From Nocardia brasiliensis (GTDB taxonomy: Bacteria > Actinomycetota > Actinomycetes > Mycobacteriales > Mycobacteriaceae), in NCBI RefSeq assembly GCF_011801125.1, contig NZ_CP046171.1:6696001-6760000 (forward strand): a stretch of DNA of 64,000 nucleotides. Reading direction: 5' to 3'. The first letter of the stretch is position 1; every line of letters starts with the position of its first letter. Below are positions 1 to 9,783 of the stretch, one piece after another. The notes beneath the pieces were generated by a model. It did no database searches. It was not told the DNA's origin and was given only the letters and a program-made list of their open reading frames with translations. The translations under genes and the position numbers were made by a program.

Positions 1-279
1 GGGCCACGCGCTGGCCGGGCGCTGGCTGCCAGGGCGCCCCGACCGGCCCCGCACACGGCCCCGACGTGGCGGGGACCGGCATGAGCCGACCTGACACACG
101 CCACCGCGACGGTGCGTCGACTCACCTTGTGACCGGACCACATCGAGCCCGGACCCGGCGCGCGAACCCCGCCGCGGCCGACGGCGAGGCGTGCGGCCCG
201 CACGCGTATTCATCCGCCAGAATCACACCCCGTGATTCCCGACCTTTGCTTAGCACACCATTTCGGGCAGGCTAGGACC
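1..279. other. Intergenic lead-in, no supported gene
   Basis: I see no reading frame with a ribosome binding site or recognisable protein here; the open frames are GC-rich noise. In M. tuberculosis the gene beyond the homologue of the next gene is the divergently transcribed ispH (lytB2), so this stretch may carry promoters for both directions. That is an inference from gene order only. Confidence 0.4.
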
Positions 280-939
280 ATGTTTCGACCACCCTTCCTG
301 GCCCGGGTAGCCGCCGGGGCGGCCGTGTACGCCATCGAGGAGACTCGTCGGCTACCCACGGCCGCAATGAATTTGCCGATCACCGCCATCAGCCAGATGC
401 TGCAGACGACGATGCACGTCCAGCAGTTCGTGACCAGCCTCGCACTCAAGGGCGACGCGGTCTTCGACCGGTTGGCCAATACTCCGCAGGAGCAGCCGGA
501 GTGGGCCACCTTCGACGAGGATCTGCCCGCCGAGCCCGCCACCGGTCAGATCCGCGCGAGCCGCTTCGACCTGTACGCCGACGACCCAGAGCCCGCCTCC
601 TTCACCGCCCCCGCCGACGCCGCGAGCGAGCGCAACGGCCATGGCGTCACCCTGCACGCCGTCGAGCCGGAACCCCTTGCCGCCGTGGCAGAACCCGTCG
701 CCGCCGCGACGGAACCCGAGATCGAGCGCGCGGCCGACCCCGCGCCGCGGATCAGTGTGCCGGAAGTAGCCACCCGCTACGACTACGCGAACATGACCCT
801 GGCCCAGTTGCGCGCCCGCCTGCGCATGCTGAGCCTCGAAGACCTTTCCGCGCTGCTGGACTACGAGCAGCAGACCCTCGCCAGGGCGCCGTTCGTGACC
901 ATGCTGACGAATCGGATCGCCACCGTGCGGGCGCAGTGA
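280..939 (+). CDS. Probable lipid-droplet-associated protein (Rv1109c-like)
   Basis: A 219-residue protein that I take to be the lipid-droplet-associated protein found next to xseA in mycolic-acid actinomycetes, which coats storage lipid inclusions. The first 20 residues are hydrophobic, residues about 25-70 are amphipathic and rich in Thr, Gln and Leu, and the middle is an acidic Pro/Ala/Glu-rich stretch without predicted fold. A conserved-looking helical end follows, with [15 protein letters not shown] and [14 protein letters not shown]. The ATG is preferred over a GTG 16 codons upstream, which lacks a ribosome binding site. Its stop codon overlaps the xseA GTG start (GTGA), so the two are probably translationally coupled. 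The family name rests on context and composition, not on a catalytic motif. Confidence 0.7.
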   Translation: MFRPPFLARVAAGAAVYAIEETRRLPTAAMNLPITAISQMLQTTMHVQQFVTSLALKGDAVFDRLANTPQEQPEWATFDEDLPAEPATGQIRASRFDLYADDPEPASFTAPADAASERNGHGVTLHAVEPEPLAAVAEPVAAATEPEIERAADPAPRISVPEVATRYDYANMTLAQLRARLRMLSLEDLSALLDYEQQTLARAPFVTMLTNRIATVRAQ

Positions 940-2333
940 CCGAACCCCGGACCTCACCGTCGCAGGCGGGCCGGGAAACCCCCGGTCCGCCGCGCGAATC
1001 CGGCCCCGCCACCCCGGCAGGCCGGGAGAACTCGGCCGAACAACCGTGGCCGGTCCGCTCGGTCGCGCTCAAGGTCGCGCAGTGGATCGACCGGCTCGGC
1101 AGCATCTGGGTCGAGGGGCAGATCACCCAGATCAACCTGCGCCCCGGCACCCGCACCGCGTTCCTGGTGCTGCGCGATCCGTCGGCCGACATGTCGCTGT
1201 CGGTCACCTGCGACCCGGATCTCATTCGCCGCTCACCCGTTCCGCTGCAAGAGGGCAGTCGCGTGGTGGTCTACGGCAAGCTCGCGTTCTTCACCGGTCG
1301 CGGCACGCTGTCGCTGCGGGTCAGCGAGATCCGCCCGGTCGGCGTCGGCGAACTGCTCGCCAGGATCGAACGACTGAAGGCACTGCTGGCCGCCGAGGGA
1401 CTGTTCGATCCGCGCCTGAAGCGGCCGCTGCCGTTCCTGCCCAAAACCATCGGCCTGATCACCGGGCGGGCCAGCGCGGCCGAGCGCGACGTGCTGACCG
1501 TCGCCCGTAATCGTTGGCCCGCAGTACGTTTCGAGATCCGCAATACCGCCGTGCAGGGACCGACCGCGGTGCCGCAGATGCTGGAGGCGCTGGCACAGCT
1601 CGACCGCGACCCCGAGGTCGAGGTGATCGTGCTCGCCCGCGGCGGCGGCAGCGTCGAGGACCTGCTGCCGTTCTCCGACGAGGCGCTCTGCCGTGCGATC
1701 GTCGCCGCGACCACCCCCATCGTCAGCGCGATCGGGCACGAGCCCGACAACCCGCTCAGCGATCTCGTCGCCGACCTGCGCGCCGCGACACCCACCGACG
1801 CCGCCAAGCGCGTCGTGCCCGACGCCGCGGCGGAACTGGCGGGAGTGCGCGACATGCGCGCCCGCTCGGCCGCCGCGTTGCGCGGCTGGGTCGAGCGCGA
1901 AACGCGGGCACTGAGCCAGCTGCGCTCGCGGCCGGTGCTCGCCGACCCGCTGCGCGAGATCGAGCGCCGCACCGAGGAGGTCGAGCGGCTGCGGTCCTCG
2001 GCTCGGCGCTGCGCCGAGCAGTTCATCCGCACCGAGGCGACCGCGACCCGGCATCTGCGCGAAAAGCTCACCGCCGTGGGACCGGCCGCGACTCTGGCCC
2101 GCGGTTACGCTGTCGTGCAGCGCGTTACCGGCACCGAACGACACGTCGTGCGCACCATCGAGGACGCGCAGGCGGGCAGCCAGTTGCGCATCCGGGTGGC
2201 CGACGGCGCGATCACCGCGGCGGCGCTGGGCACCCAGGCATTGGGCTCGCAAGCGACGGGCTCGCAAGCGACGGGCTCGCAGGCGGCGGGCACCCGAGCC
2301 GACACCGACGACACCGAGACGAACAGGAGCTGA
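936..2333 (+). CDS. xseA: Exodeoxyribonuclease VII large subunit
   Basis: Large subunit of exonuclease VII, which with several XseB subunits degrades single-stranded DNA from either end in the cytoplasm. The 465 residues show the N-terminal OB fold (about 35-125, with [15 protein letters not shown]) followed by the catalytic core carrying [10 protein letters not shown] and [16 protein letters not shown] coiled-coil region precedes the C-terminal [10 protein letters not shown] strand. The GTG start overlaps the upstream stop by four bases, and the open frame upstream of it belongs to the other gene's DNA. The last 35 residues are a non-conserved tail with three near-perfect 15-bp direct repeats (2243-2287) encoding GSQAT units, probably a slippage expansion. 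xseB follows after 2 bases. Confidence 0.95.
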   Translation: MTEPRTSPSQAGRETPGPPRESGPATPAGRENSAEQPWPVRSVALKVAQWIDRLGSIWVEGQITQINLRPGTRTAFLVLRDPSADMSLSVTCDPDLIRRSPVPLQEGSRVVVYGKLAFFTGRGTLSLRVSEIRPVGVGELLARIERLKALLAAEGLFDPRLKRPLPFLPKTIGLITGRASAAERDVLTVARNRWPAVRFEIRNTAVQGPTAVPQMLEALAQLDRDPEVEVIVLARGGGSVEDLLPFSDEALCRAIVAATTPIVSAIGHEPDNPLSDLVADLRAATPTDAAKRVVPDAAAELAGVRDMRARSAAALRGWVERETRALSQLRSRPVLADPLREIERRTEEVERLRSSARRCAEQFIRTEATATRHLREKLTAVGPAATLARGYAVVQRVTGTERHVVRTIEDAQAGSQLRIRVADGAITAAALGTQALGSQATGSQATGSQAAGTRADTDDTETNRS

Positions 2334-2335
2334 CC

Positions 2336-2572
2336 TTGGCCGAGGCCGAGTCCGAACTGGCCGAGATCGCCACCTTCGGTTACGAACGCGCCCGCGACGA
2401 ACTGGTCAATGTCGTGAAGATGCTCGAGCAGGGCGGCCTCGATCTGGACGAGTCGCTGACGCTCTGGGAGCGGGGCGAGGCCCTGGCCAATCGCTGCGAA
2501 GAGCACCTGGCCGGCGCCAGAAAGCGCGTCGAGGACGCCCTCTCGCGCACCGACCTCGAGGACGAGAAGTGA
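2336..2572 (+). CDS. xseB: Exodeoxyribonuclease VII small subunit
   Basis: Small helical subunit that binds the arm of XseA. The 78 residues match the family length and carry the typical [21 protein letters not shown] and [20 protein letters not shown] stretches. There is no ATG at the right place. The start is a TTG placed 5 bases after AGGAG (2326-2330), which itself lies in the last codons of xseA. The 3' end overlaps the next gene by four bases (GTGA), so xseA, xseB and the VOC gene look like one coupled operon. Confidence 0.92.
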   Translation: MAEAESELAEIATFGYERARDELVNVVKMLEQGGLDLDESLTLWERGEALANRCEEHLAGARKRVEDALSRTDLEDEK

Positions 2573-2913
2573 CGATCCGGCGCGCCACCCCCGACATCCG
2601 CACCGACGACATCGCGCGCAGCCGCGAGTTCTACCGGCTGCTCGGCTTCGAGGAGGCGATGGATCTCGGCTGGGTCGTCACCATGGTGTCGCCGTCCAAC
2701 CCGACCGCCCAGGTCCTGCTCGTCGGGCCGGACGCGGAGCAACTCCAGCCGGACATGAGCGTCGAGGTCGAGGACGTCGACGCGGTGCACGCGGCGATGA
2801 CCGCCGCGGGCGCCGACATCGTCTACCCCCTACGCGACGAACAATGGGGCGTACGAAGGTTTTTCGTGCGCGACCCGAGCGGCACCATCGTCAACGTGGT
2901 CAGCCACCGCTGA
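2569..2913 (+). CDS. VOC family (glyoxalase/bleomycin-resistance fold) protein
   Basis: A 114-residue single VOC-fold protein. It begins with the family strand-helix [20 protein letters not shown] and ends with [18 protein letters not shown], the region that normally supplies a metal ligand; the usual ligand Glu near the end is Asn (TIVNVV) here. Proteins of this fold bind small molecules, such as toxins, antibiotics or methylglyoxal adducts, and the substrate cannot be read from sequence. The GTG start overlaps the xseB stop, so it is the last gene of the xseAB operon. It converges with the DUF4245 gene 9 bases away. Confidence 0.8.
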   Translation: MTIRRATPDIRTDDIARSREFYRLLGFEEAMDLGWVVTMVSPSNPTAQVLLVGPDAEQLQPDMSVEVEDVDAVHAAMTAAGADIVYPLRDEQWGVRRFFVRDPSGTIVNVVSHR

Positions 2914-2922
2914 GACCCGCGC

Positions 2923-3495
2923 TCAGGCGCCGGATTTCAGGGGCGGCGCGGCGACGATGGCCTGGGCCAGGGTGGTGAACGCGGCGCGGTCGCCCGCACC
3001 GGTGATGAGCACACGAGATTTACCGAGATCGGCGACCCACGCCGGTTCCGAGCCCGGTTCGGAGTAGACGACCCACTTCTGGTCGCCGATCTGTTCGGTA
3101 CCGGTGGCGTAGCGCGAACCGAGGACGTAGCGCGAGAGCGCCTCCTCGGTCGCGTTGCTCTGCGTGAACCGCATGTAGGTGCCCTGCGTGGTGATATAGC
3201 CGACAGTGCTGACCGGTCCGCCGCCGGTGCCGCTGATGGATTGGCGGCTGCCCGAGTTCGGGGTCCAATCGGCGGGCACGGCCGGATTGCGGATCGGGAA
3301 CGGCAGCGAACGCGCGTCGGCGTCGAGCGCGGCCCGCACGTCGAAATGCGGGATCTGGCCCTGCGTCGGGCCGTTTCCGGCGAAACTGCACTGGCTGGCG
3401 AGCCCGGCGAACACCACCGCGATCAGCACCAGCGGGATCAGCGACCAGAACAGATCCCGGTAGTCGTTCAGGATGCGCGGCTTTTGGTTGGGCAC
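2923..3495 (-). CDS. DUF4245 membrane-anchored protein (Rv1100-like)
   Basis: A 190-residue protein with one membrane segment near residues 15-37 ([20 protein letters not shown]) and a mostly extracytoplasmic rest, the layout of the DUF4245 family. It contains the family-like [14 protein letters not shown] and ends in an alternating strand/helix with RVLITGAGD. In M. tuberculosis the same family (Rv1100) sits beside glpX. The GTG chosen gives [12 protein letters not shown]; the frame is open for a further 147 codons upstream, but that part lies across the glpX promoter and start and is unlike the family. Its promoter region is shared divergently with glpX. Function unknown. Confidence 0.8.
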   Translation of the reverse strand: MPNQKPRILNDYRDLFWSLIPLVLIAVVFAGLASQCSFAGNGPTQGQIPHFDVRAALDADARSLPFPIRNPAVPADWTPNSGSRQSISGTGGGPVSTVGYITTQGTYMRFTQSNATEEALSRYVLGSRYATGTEQIGDQKWVVYSEPGSEPAWVADLGKSRVLITGAGDRAAFTTLAQAIVAAPPLKSGA

Positions 3496-3625
3496 GGGTT
3501 CCAGTATCCACTCGCCCCCACGGTGTTCCTTCTCGCACCCCGATCCACCGAGCAGGGTGTACGGCCGTCTCAAACCGAGTGAGACAATCGTCCGGTACGT
3601 ACCGACGCACAGGAGGCACCCCGCA

Positions 3626-4669
3626 ATGACGGCATCTTCCCCGACACCGAGCCGCCGCGAGGCGCCGGACCGCAACCTCGCGCTCGAGTTGGTCCGCGTC
3701 ACCGAGGCCGGGGCGATGGCCGCCGGCCGGTGGGTCGGCCGTGGCGACAAAGAAGGTGGCGACGGCGCGGCCGTCGACGCGATGCGGCAGTTGGTCAACT
3801 CGGTGTCCATGCGCGGCGTCGTTGTGATCGGTGAGGGCGAGAAGGACGAGGCCCCGATGCTGTTCAACGGCGAACTCGTCGGCGACGGCACCGGCCCCGA
3901 GGTCGACTTCGCGGTGGACCCGGTGGACGGCACCACCCTGATGTCGAAGGGTTCGCCGGGCGCGATCGCCGTGCTCGCCGTCGCCCAGCGCGGCGCGATG
4001 TTCGACCCGTCCGCGGTGTTCTACATGAGCAAGATCGCGGTCGGCCCCGACGCCGCCGACGTGGTGGATATCTCGGTGCCGATCAGCGAGAACATCCGCC
4101 GGGTCGCCAAGGCCAAGGGCCTGTCGAAGTCGGACCTGACCGTCTGCATCCTGGATCGTCCCCGCCACGCCGACCTGATCCAGCAGGTGCGCGACGCGGG
4201 CGCGCGCATCCGCCTGATCTCCGACGGCGACGTCGCGGGCGCGATCGCCGCGGCCCGCCCCGACTCCGGCACCGACATCCTGGTCGGCGTCGGCGGCACC
4301 CCGGAGGGCATCATCGCGGCCGCCGCCATGCGCTGTATGGGCGGCGAACTGCAGGGCATGCTCGCCCCCACCGACGACGAGGAGAAGCAGAAGGCGATCG
4401 ACGCAGGCCACGACCTGGACCGCGTGCTCACCACCGAGGATCTGGTCGCGGGCGACAACGTCTTCTTCTGCGCCACCGGTGTCACCGACGGTGACCTGCT
4501 GCGCGGCGTGCGCTACTACGGCGGCGGCGCGTCCACCCAGTCGATCGTCATGCGCTCCAAGTCCGGCACCGTCCGGATGATCGACGCCTACCACCGCCTG
4601 ACCAAGCTGCGCGAGTACTCCTCGGTCGACTTCATCGGCGACGAGCACGCGGTCCCGCCGCTGCCCTGA
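3626..4669 (+). CDS. glpX: Class II fructose-1,6-bisphosphatase
   Basis: Hydrolyses fructose-1,6-bisphosphate to fructose-6-phosphate in gluconeogenesis; GlpX is the main FBPase of mycobacteria. The 347 residues hold the lithium-sensitive phosphatase metal motifs: [10 protein letters not shown] (residues 69-78) and DPVDGTT (98-104). The substrate-binding core carries [11 protein letters not shown] and [13 protein letters not shown]. The ATG has an AGGAGG (3611-3616) 9 bases upstream, which excludes an in-frame extension reaching back into the upstream promoter. fumC follows 180 bases downstream on the same strand. Confidence 0.97.
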   Translation: MTASSPTPSRREAPDRNLALELVRVTEAGAMAAGRWVGRGDKEGGDGAAVDAMRQLVNSVSMRGVVVIGEGEKDEAPMLFNGELVGDGTGPEVDFAVDPVDGTTLMSKGSPGAIAVLAVAQRGAMFDPSAVFYMSKIAVGPDAADVVDISVPISENIRRVAKAKGLSKSDLTVCILDRPRHADLIQQVRDAGARIRLISDGDVAGAIAAARPDSGTDILVGVGGTPEGIIAAAAMRCMGGELQGMLAPTDDEEKQKAIDAGHDLDRVLTTEDLVAGDNVFFCATGVTDGDLLRGVRYYGGGASTQSIVMRSKSGTVRMIDAYHRLTKLREYSSVDFIGDEHAVPPLP

Positions 4670-4851
4670 TCGAGGTTTCACCGACGACAGCTGTCTCCGG
4701 CCTGTCTCGGGTCCGAGCGGGCCGAGCGCTTGCGCCGCGGGCGCGATCTCATCCGCTCGGGCCCGGGACATCCGGGCCGCGCCGAGGGCGTGGCCGAGCC
4801 AACACCGCGTGGCAGCCCCGCACGGATCATCCCGGGCATATGGTCGGAAAC

Positions 4852-6255
4852 ATGGCAGACGAGACGCAGTACCGCATCGAGCACGACACCATGGGCGAGG
4901 TCCGGGTCCCGGTGGATGCGTTGTGGCGGGCGCAGACCCAGCGGGCCGTGGAGAACTTCCCGATCAGTGGACGCGGCCTGGAGCGCGCGCAGATTCGCGC
5001 GCTCGGCCTGCTGAAGGGCGCGTGCGCCAAGGTGAACAAGGACCTCGGCCTGCTCGATCCGGCCAAGGCCGACGCCATCATCGCCGCCGCGAACGAGATC
5101 GCCGCGGGCAAGCACGACGACCAGTTCCCGATCGATGTGTTCCAGACCGGCTCGGGCACCAGCTCGAACATGAACGCCAACGAGGTGATCGCCTCGATCG
5201 CGAAGGCCAACGGCGTCACCGTGCATCCCAACGACGACGTGAACATGTCCCAGTCGTCCAACGACACCTTCCCGACCGCCGTGCACCTGGCCGCCACCGA
5301 GGCCGTGATCACCGACCTGGTGCCCGCGCTCGAGCATCTGCGGCTCGCGCTGCTGGACAAGGCGACCGAGTGGCGCACGGTGGTCAAGTCCGGCCGCACC
5401 CACCTGATGGACGCGGTCCCGGTGACGCTCGGCCAGGAGTTCGGCGGCTACACCCGCCAGGTCGCCGCGGGCATCGACCGGCTGATGGCGACCCTGCCCA
5501 GGCTCGGCGAACTGCCGATCGGCGGCACCGCGGTAGGCAGCGGCCTGAACGCGCCGGACGGCTTCGGCGGCAAGGTCGTCGCGGAGCTGGTCCGGGCCAC
5601 CGGCATCGACGCGCTGCGCGAGGCGCAGGACCACTTCGAGGCGCAGGCGGCAAGGGACGGACTGGTTGAGGCCTCGGGTGCGGTGCGCACGGTCGCGGTG
5701 AGCCTGACCAAGATCGCCAACGACATCCGCTGGATGGGTTCGGGCCCGCTCACCGGCCTCGGCGAGCTGCAGCTGCCCGACCTGCAGCCCGGCAGCTCGA
5801 TCATGCCGGGCAAGGTGAATCCCGTTCTCCCCGAGGCGGTCACGCAGGTCGGTGCGCAGGTGATCGGCAACGACGCCGCGGTCGCCTTCGGCGGCGCGAA
5901 CGGCGCGTTCGAGTTGAACGTCTACATCCCGGTGATGGCGCGCAATCTGCTCGAGTCGATTCGCCTGCTCGCCAATGTCTCTCGGCTCTTCGCCGACAAG
6001 TGTGTGCGCGGTCTGGTCGCGAATGTGGATCACCTTCGCACACTTGCCGAATCGTCGCCGTCCATTGTGACCCCGCTGAATTCGGCGATCGGTTACGAGG
6101 AGGCCGCCGCGGTAGCCAAGGAAGCGTTGAAGAACAAGAAGACAATTCGACAGACGGTAATCGACCGGGGCCTGCTCGATGAAAAACTCACCGAAGCAGA
6201 ACTCGACCGCCGATTGGATGTGCTGTCGATGGCGAAGGTGAAAGACGAGAAATAG
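4852..6255 (+). CDS. fumC: Class II fumarate hydratase
   Basis: Tetrameric, iron-independent fumarase that converts fumarate to L-malate in the TCA cycle. About 467 residues, the family size, with the fumarase/aspartase signature [11 protein letters not shown] that supplies the catalytic serine loop. It also has [28 protein letters not shown] and [18 protein letters not shown]. Two in-frame ATGs lie 12 bases apart. The second, giving [20 protein letters not shown], is preferred because the conserved part begins there and GGAA precedes it; the choice is not decisive. A stable hairpin lies just downstream. Confidence 0.96.
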   Translation: MADETQYRIEHDTMGEVRVPVDALWRAQTQRAVENFPISGRGLERAQIRALGLLKGACAKVNKDLGLLDPAKADAIIAAANEIAAGKHDDQFPIDVFQTGSGTSSNMNANEVIASIAKANGVTVHPNDDVNMSQSSNDTFPTAVHLAATEAVITDLVPALEHLRLALLDKATEWRTVVKSGRTHLMDAVPVTLGQEFGGYTRQVAAGIDRLMATLPRLGELPIGGTAVGSGLNAPDGFGGKVVAELVRATGIDALREAQDHFEAQAARDGLVEASGAVRTVAVSLTKIANDIRWMGSGPLTGLGELQLPDLQPGSSIMPGKVNPVLPEAVTQVGAQVIGNDAAVAFGGANGAFELNVYIPVMARNLLESIRLLANVSRLFADKCVRGLVANVDHLRTLAESSPSIVTPLNSAIGYEEAAAVAKEALKNKKTIRQTVIDRGLLDEKLTEAELDRRLDVLSMAKVKDEK

Positions 6256-6269
6256 AAATACTATTCGAG

Positions 6270-6307
6270 CGTCACGCCGGGCTCCCTCCGGCAGCCCCGG
6301 CGTGACG
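6270..6307 (+). terminator. Hairpin terminator after fumC
   Basis: A perfect 12-bp stem (6270-6281 with 6296-6307) and 14-base loop beginning 14 bases past the fumC stop. There is no U-run, as is common for terminators in GC-rich actinobacteria. Confidence 0.7.
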
Positions 6308-6322
6308 GTCGAAGAACGTGCG

Positions 6323-6356
6323 CGCGGGTACGTCCGCCGAAGTAGACGTACCCGCG
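6323..6356 (-). terminator. Hairpin terminator for the 28-residue peptide gene
   Basis: A perfect 12-bp stem (6323-6334 with 6345-6356) with a 10-base loop, ending 7 bases from the stop of the small minus-strand gene. With the preceding hairpin it separates two convergent genes. Confidence 0.65.
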
Positions 6357-6363
6357 CCGGGCA

Positions 6364-6450
6364 TCACAGGAAGATGCCGAGTGCTGCCAGGAATGCACCT
6401 GCGCCGAGCGCGACCAGCGAGACAAGACCGCCGACGATTGCTGTGATCAT
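6364..6450 (-). CDS. 28-residue hydrophobic membrane peptide
   Basis: A very small gene encoding MITAIVGGLVSLVALGAG and ten further residues, ending LAALGIFL. It is entirely apolar apart from small residues and contains no charge, so it should be a single membrane-spanning peptide. Evidence that it is real: an ATG preceded 5 bases away by AAGGAAAG in a purine-rich leader, its own terminator hairpin, and no competing gene on either strand. It lies between fumC and desA2. The glycine-rich small-residue pattern could allow helix-helix packing. I do not recognise a named family and its role is unknown. Confidence 0.6.
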   Translation of the reverse strand: MITAIVGGLVSLVALGAGAFLAALGIFL

Positions 6451-6593
6451 GTTTCTTTCCTTTCTTGCTCCCGCCGAAGCGGGCTTACACACAGCTAATC
6501 GCGGGCTATGCGATGTGCGTTTCACCACATTTTGGCGAAGCAAGAAAAGAAAACCGGTCGACGCCAGAAATCCTGGCGCCGACCGGGAGAAAT

Positions 6594-7451
6594 TCAGCGC
6601 AGGTACGCGAGTTCTTCGCGCGCCTTTTCTCCGAGCTCGCCGAGATCGGTCCGCGTGAAGACGTTCCACCGCTGCAACAGCGGCTTGAACACCAGCTCGT
6701 CCTGCGCGGCCGGATCGTAGATGCCCGCCGCGGCGAGCACGTCGTCGCTGTTGCGTCCGTCGGCCAGGGTCACCGACGGCACCGCGAAATCGGCGATCCG
6801 ATCGGCGATGGCCCGCATGGTCTGATCCGGCGCCACGTTGAAGCCCGCCTCGACCATGTCAGCGAAGAAGACGGCCTGCAGCTCGTCGTCGCGCGCGATG
6901 CGCTCGGCGATCGCGGTGACCATCGGGCTCTCGCCGAGCGCGGCGGTGTTGCGGTGCCGGATCGCGGCGGCGACCTCTTCGAAGGCGCACGCGGCGAGCA
7001 CATCGAGCAGGTGCATGCCGGGGCGGCGGAAGCCGGTGGTCATGTGCTGCATCCGCATCCGCTCCAGCTCGACCGGGTCCACCGACCTGGTCACCATGAG
7101 GAAGTTGCGGATCAGGATCTCGTGGCGGTTCTCCTCGGCGGTCCAGCGACCGACCCAGCGCCACCAGGGGCCGGTGCGCAGGTACTTGCCGAGCTCGCGG
7201 TGGTACGAGGGCAGGTTGTCGGCGATGAGCACGCTGACGGTCAACGCCAGCTTGGCAACCTCGCTGAGTTCGGACTGTTCCGGATCCCAGTCGATACCGC
7301 CGAGGAATGAGAAGTTACGGCCGTCGTCCCACGGCACGTAGTCGTGCGGCTGCCACCCGTCGGCGGCGTCGATGTGACGGCGCAGGGTGGATTCCACGTC
7401 CAGCGCGAGCGATTCGAGCAACTCGCGGTCGGTCAAGAGAGTTTGCACCAA
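6594..7451 (-). CDS. desA2: Acyl-ACP desaturase DesA2-like
   Basis: A 285-residue ferritin-like protein of the plant-type acyl-[ACP] desaturase family, matching the position and size of mycobacterial DesA2, which is involved in making mycolic-acid precursors. The first metal-binding half-site is clear (EENRHE, about residue 105). In the second helix pair AFEEVAAAIRHRN is present, but the place where EXXH is expected reads DDELQ (about 187-191), so the second histidine ligand is missing. As I recall it, M. tuberculosis DesA2 is also atypical. Either it desaturates with an altered di-iron site or it acts as a non-catalytic partner. It is monocistronic, about 100 bases from the next upstream gene. 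Confidence 0.9.
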   Translation of the reverse strand: MVQTLLTDRELLESLALDVESTLRRHIDAADGWQPHDYVPWDDGRNFSFLGGIDWDPEQSELSEVAKLALTVSVLIADNLPSYHRELGKYLRTGPWWRWVGRWTAEENRHEILIRNFLMVTRSVDPVELERMRMQHMTTGFRRPGMHLLDVLAACAFEEVAAAIRHRNTAALGESPMVTAIAERIARDDELQAVFFADMVEAGFNVAPDQTMRAIADRIADFAVPSVTLADGRNSDDVLAAAGIYDPAAQDELVFKPLLQRWNVFTRTDLGELGEKAREELAYLR

Positions 7452-7550
7452 GACAACCTAGCGGTTGAGCCCGTAGTACGGGGATTCAATGAATGAGACC
7501 GGACAGGCGTCCGGGACCGCCCCCGGCGATCCCGGACGCCGACGTGCCAA

Positions 7551-8087
7551 CTACTTCATCGTGACGGTCGTCTTGCCGTCCACCCAGGTGATGGTGCCAC
7601 CGGTGAAGTCGCTCTCCTTGCCGCCCGCGATGTCCTTCTCGTCGCTGGTGGGGTAGCCCAGCTTGCCCTGGGCGCCGCCGTTCTCCTCCCACGCCTTGCG
7701 GATCTCGCCCCAGACGATGTGCGCCTGGCCGTCCTTGGCCTTGTAGACCGTGCCGCCGGCGAAGTCCTGGTACTTGCCCTCCTCCGGGCCGGACTCCTGG
7801 GCTTCCAGCGGAGCGCCGAGCGCACCGGTCGGGCCGCCGCTCTGCATGTACTTGTCGAAGATGTCACCGGAGACGGTGACCTCGCCGCCCTGCGTGGCGA
7901 TCTTGGTCTCCTCCGCCGCACCCGAGGCGTGCTCGTCGCCGCTGTGCATCGCGGCCGAGGTGGCCGTCACCGACGCCGCGGCGTTGTCGTCGTTCTTGTC
8001 CTCATCCTTGCTACAACCCGCGACGATCAGGCCAGCGGCCGCGAGCAGGGCAGTGTATCCAGCCGTTCGTCGAGCGAAGTGGTGCAT
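7551..8087 (-). CDS. LGFP-repeat lipoprotein
   Basis: A 178-residue secreted lipoprotein: signal peptide with lipobox IVAGC (Cys at about residue 24), then a charged Asp/Ser/Ala linker, then at least two LGFP-type repeats. The repeats show as GALGAPL followed by FAGGTVY, and KLGYPTSDE followed by FTGGTITW. LGFP repeats are found in mycolyl-associated cell-envelope proteins of Corynebacteriales and are thought to bind envelope polymers. The ATG used has GAGAGG six bases upstream; another ATG two codons earlier abuts that site and is unlikely. It is followed by a short gap to desA2 on the same strand. Confidence 0.85.
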   Translation of the reverse strand: MHHFARRTAGYTALLAAAGLIVAGCSKDEDKNDDNAAASVTATSAAMHSGDEHASGAAEETKIATQGGEVTVSGDIFDKYMQSGGPTGALGAPLEAQESGPEEGKYQDFAGGTVYKAKDGQAHIVWGEIRKAWEENGGAQGKLGYPTSDEKDIAGGKESDFTGGTITWVDGKTTVTMK

Positions 8088-8167
8088 TTCCATCCTCTCG
8101 AAAGTGGCTACCGCGGACGTCCCCGGCACGGCGACGCCGCTGGCAGCCTAGGCCGATGTTCAGCAAA

Positions 8168-8200
8168 GACCCGGCGAATCACCAAGTGACACGCCGGGTC
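8168..8200 (-). terminator. Hairpin terminator after phoH2
   Basis: A perfect 9-bp GC-rich stem (8168-8176 with 8192-8200) with a 15-base loop, about 60 bases past the phoH2 stop and upstream of the LGFP lipoprotein start. Confidence 0.6.
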
Positions 8201-8262
8201 ATGCCGAACAGCTATAGCCGGGATATTACCCGTCGACTGTGAGCTGAAACACACCGCCCAGA

Positions 8263-9648
8263 TCAGGCGTTAGGCCCGTACTCCTCCAGCATCTCGGTCA
8301 CGAGCGCCGCGATCGGCGACCGCTCGCTGCGGGTCAACGTGATGTGCGCGAACAGCGGGTGACCCTTCAATTTCTCGATCACCGCGGCCACGCCGTCGTG
8401 CCTGCCGACCCGCAGGTTGTCCCGCTGGGCCACGTCGTGGGTGAGCACCACCCGTGACCCGGTGCCGAGCCGGCTGAGCACGGTGAGCAGCACGTTGCGC
8501 TCCAGCGATTGCGCCTCGTCCACGATCACGAAGGAGTCGTGCAGCGAGCGGCCGCGAATGTGGGTGAGCGGCAACACCTCCAGCATGTCGCGACTGAGCA
8601 CCTCCTCCATCACCTCGCGGCTGGCCAGCCCGTCGAGGGTGTCGAAGACCGCCTGCGCCCAGGGGCCCATCTTCTCGCTCTCGCTACCCGGCAGGTAGCC
8701 GAGTTCCTGGCCGCCGACCGCGTACAGCGGCCGGAACACCACCACCTTGCGCTGAGTGCGCCGCTCCAGCACGGCCTCGAGGCCCGCGGTCAACGCGAGC
8801 GCGGATTTACCGGTGCCCGCCCGGCCGCCGAGCGAGACGATGCCGACGCTCTCGTCCAGCAGCAGATCCAAGGCGATGCGCTGCTCGGCGGAACGACCGT
8901 GCAGGCCGAACGCCTCGCGCTCGCGCACCAGCTGGACCCGCTTGTCCGGGGTGACCCGGCCGAGCGCGCTGGAGCTGCTGCCGAGGAGCCGGATTCCGGT
9001 GTGGCACGGCAGTTCCCGTGCGCCGTCGAGATCCAGCACCGACTCCGCGTAGAGCTGATCGATCTGGGCCGAGCTGACGTCGAGTTCCACCATGCCGGAC
9101 CAGCCGGAGGTGACGACGTCCTGCGCGTGATACTCGTCGGCCTGCAAGCCCACCGCACTCGCTTTGACCCGCAGCGGAATGTCCTTCGACACGAGCACCA
9201 CCTGGCGGCCCTCGGCCGCGAGATTGAGTGCGCACGCCAGGATTCGGGAATCATTGGTGTCGGTGCGGAAGCCGACCGGAAGGACCGCGGGATCGGTGTG
9301 GTTCAGTTCCACCTGCAGCGTTCCACCCTCGGCGCCGATCGGTACCTGCTGATCCAGTCTGCCGTGCTGCAGCCGCAGATCATCCAGGTTGCGCAGGGCT
9401 TCCCGCGCGAACCAGCCCAATTCGTGGTGATGCCGTTTGCCTTCGAGTTCGCTGATGACCACCAGCGGTAGCACGACGTCGTGTTCGCCGAAACGGGTGA
9501 AAGCCCAGGGATCGGACAAAAGGACCGAAGTGTCGATGACGAAGGTATCGGCCGGGGAATGCGAGGGGTGTGCCCCCTTCGCGGCGGTTCCGCCTTTCGC
9601 GGAACGGGATTGCGCCGAGGGAGCGGGAACGGAGCGTGAAGCAGTCAC
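8263..9648 (-). CDS. phoH2: PhoH2: PIN-domain ribonuclease fused to PhoH ATPase
   Basis: A 461-residue two-domain protein. The N-terminal PIN nuclease domain (about 35-165) starts with [12 protein letters not shown], carrying the first catalytic Asp. The C-terminal PhoH-like P-loop domain has Walker [11 protein letters not shown] (about 275) and Walker [10 protein letters not shown] (about 371). In mycobacteria PhoH2 is an ATP-dependent, sequence-selective RNA helicase and ribonuclease of the VapC lineage. The GTG start has GAGGAG 7 bases upstream. Residues 1-33 are a Ser/Ala/Pro/Lys-rich tail unlikely to be folded. No conventional VapB-type antitoxin gene is adjacent; only a 17-codon reading frame precedes it. 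Confidence 0.93.
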   Translation of the reverse strand: MTASRSVPAPSAQSRSAKGGTAAKGAHPSHSPADTFVIDTSVLLSDPWAFTRFGEHDVVLPLVVISELEGKRHHHELGWFAREALRNLDDLRLQHGRLDQQVPIGAEGGTLQVELNHTDPAVLPVGFRTDTNDSRILACALNLAAEGRQVVLVSKDIPLRVKASAVGLQADEYHAQDVVTSGWSGMVELDVSSAQIDQLYAESVLDLDGARELPCHTGIRLLGSSSSALGRVTPDKRVQLVREREAFGLHGRSAEQRIALDLLLDESVGIVSLGGRAGTGKSALALTAGLEAVLERRTQRKVVVFRPLYAVGGQELGYLPGSESEKMGPWAQAVFDTLDGLASREVMEEVLSRDMLEVLPLTHIRGRSLHDSFVIVDEAQSLERNVLLTVLSRLGTGSRVVLTHDVAQRDNLRVGRHDGVAAVIEKLKGHPLFAHITLTRSERSPIAALVTEMLEEYGPNA

Positions 9649-9729
9649 GGTGGGCTCCTCTTTGTCCGCGCGGCACCCGCACGAACGATCTCGCTGGACC
9701 GGTCCGTCCTGATGGACCCGACGTTGCCG

Positions 9730-9783
9730 TCAGATGCCACGAGGGCCGGGTGCCGGCCCCCTCGTACTGAATAGCTCAGTCAC
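9730..9783 (-). CDS. Possible 17-codon leader peptide of phoH2
   Basis: A GTG-initiated frame (MTELFSTRGPAPGPRGI) 81 bases upstream of phoH2, with a strong GGGAGG (9792-9797) 8 bases before the start. A stable hairpin (9739-9765; stem of an ACGAGGGCCGG type with a two-base bulge) lies inside the frame, so ribosome movement through it could change leader folding, as in attenuators. In mycobacteria a short gene upstream of phoH2 (phoAT) is reported; I cannot tell whether this is related. No homology is visible at this length. Confidence 0.35.
   Translation of the reverse strand: MTELFSTRGPAPGPRGI

Noticed and set aside
501..935. N-terminal extension of xseA by 145 codons
   Set aside because: This part is another reading frame of the lipid-droplet-protein gene. 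XseA family similarity begins after the GTG at 936.
3020..4771. 583-codon open frame on the minus strand across glpX
   Set aside because: It is a shadow of glpX, whose motifs and ribosome binding site are unambiguous. Its translation is Arg/Gly/Ala/His-rich with no family resemblance, as usual for antisense frames in GC-rich DNA.
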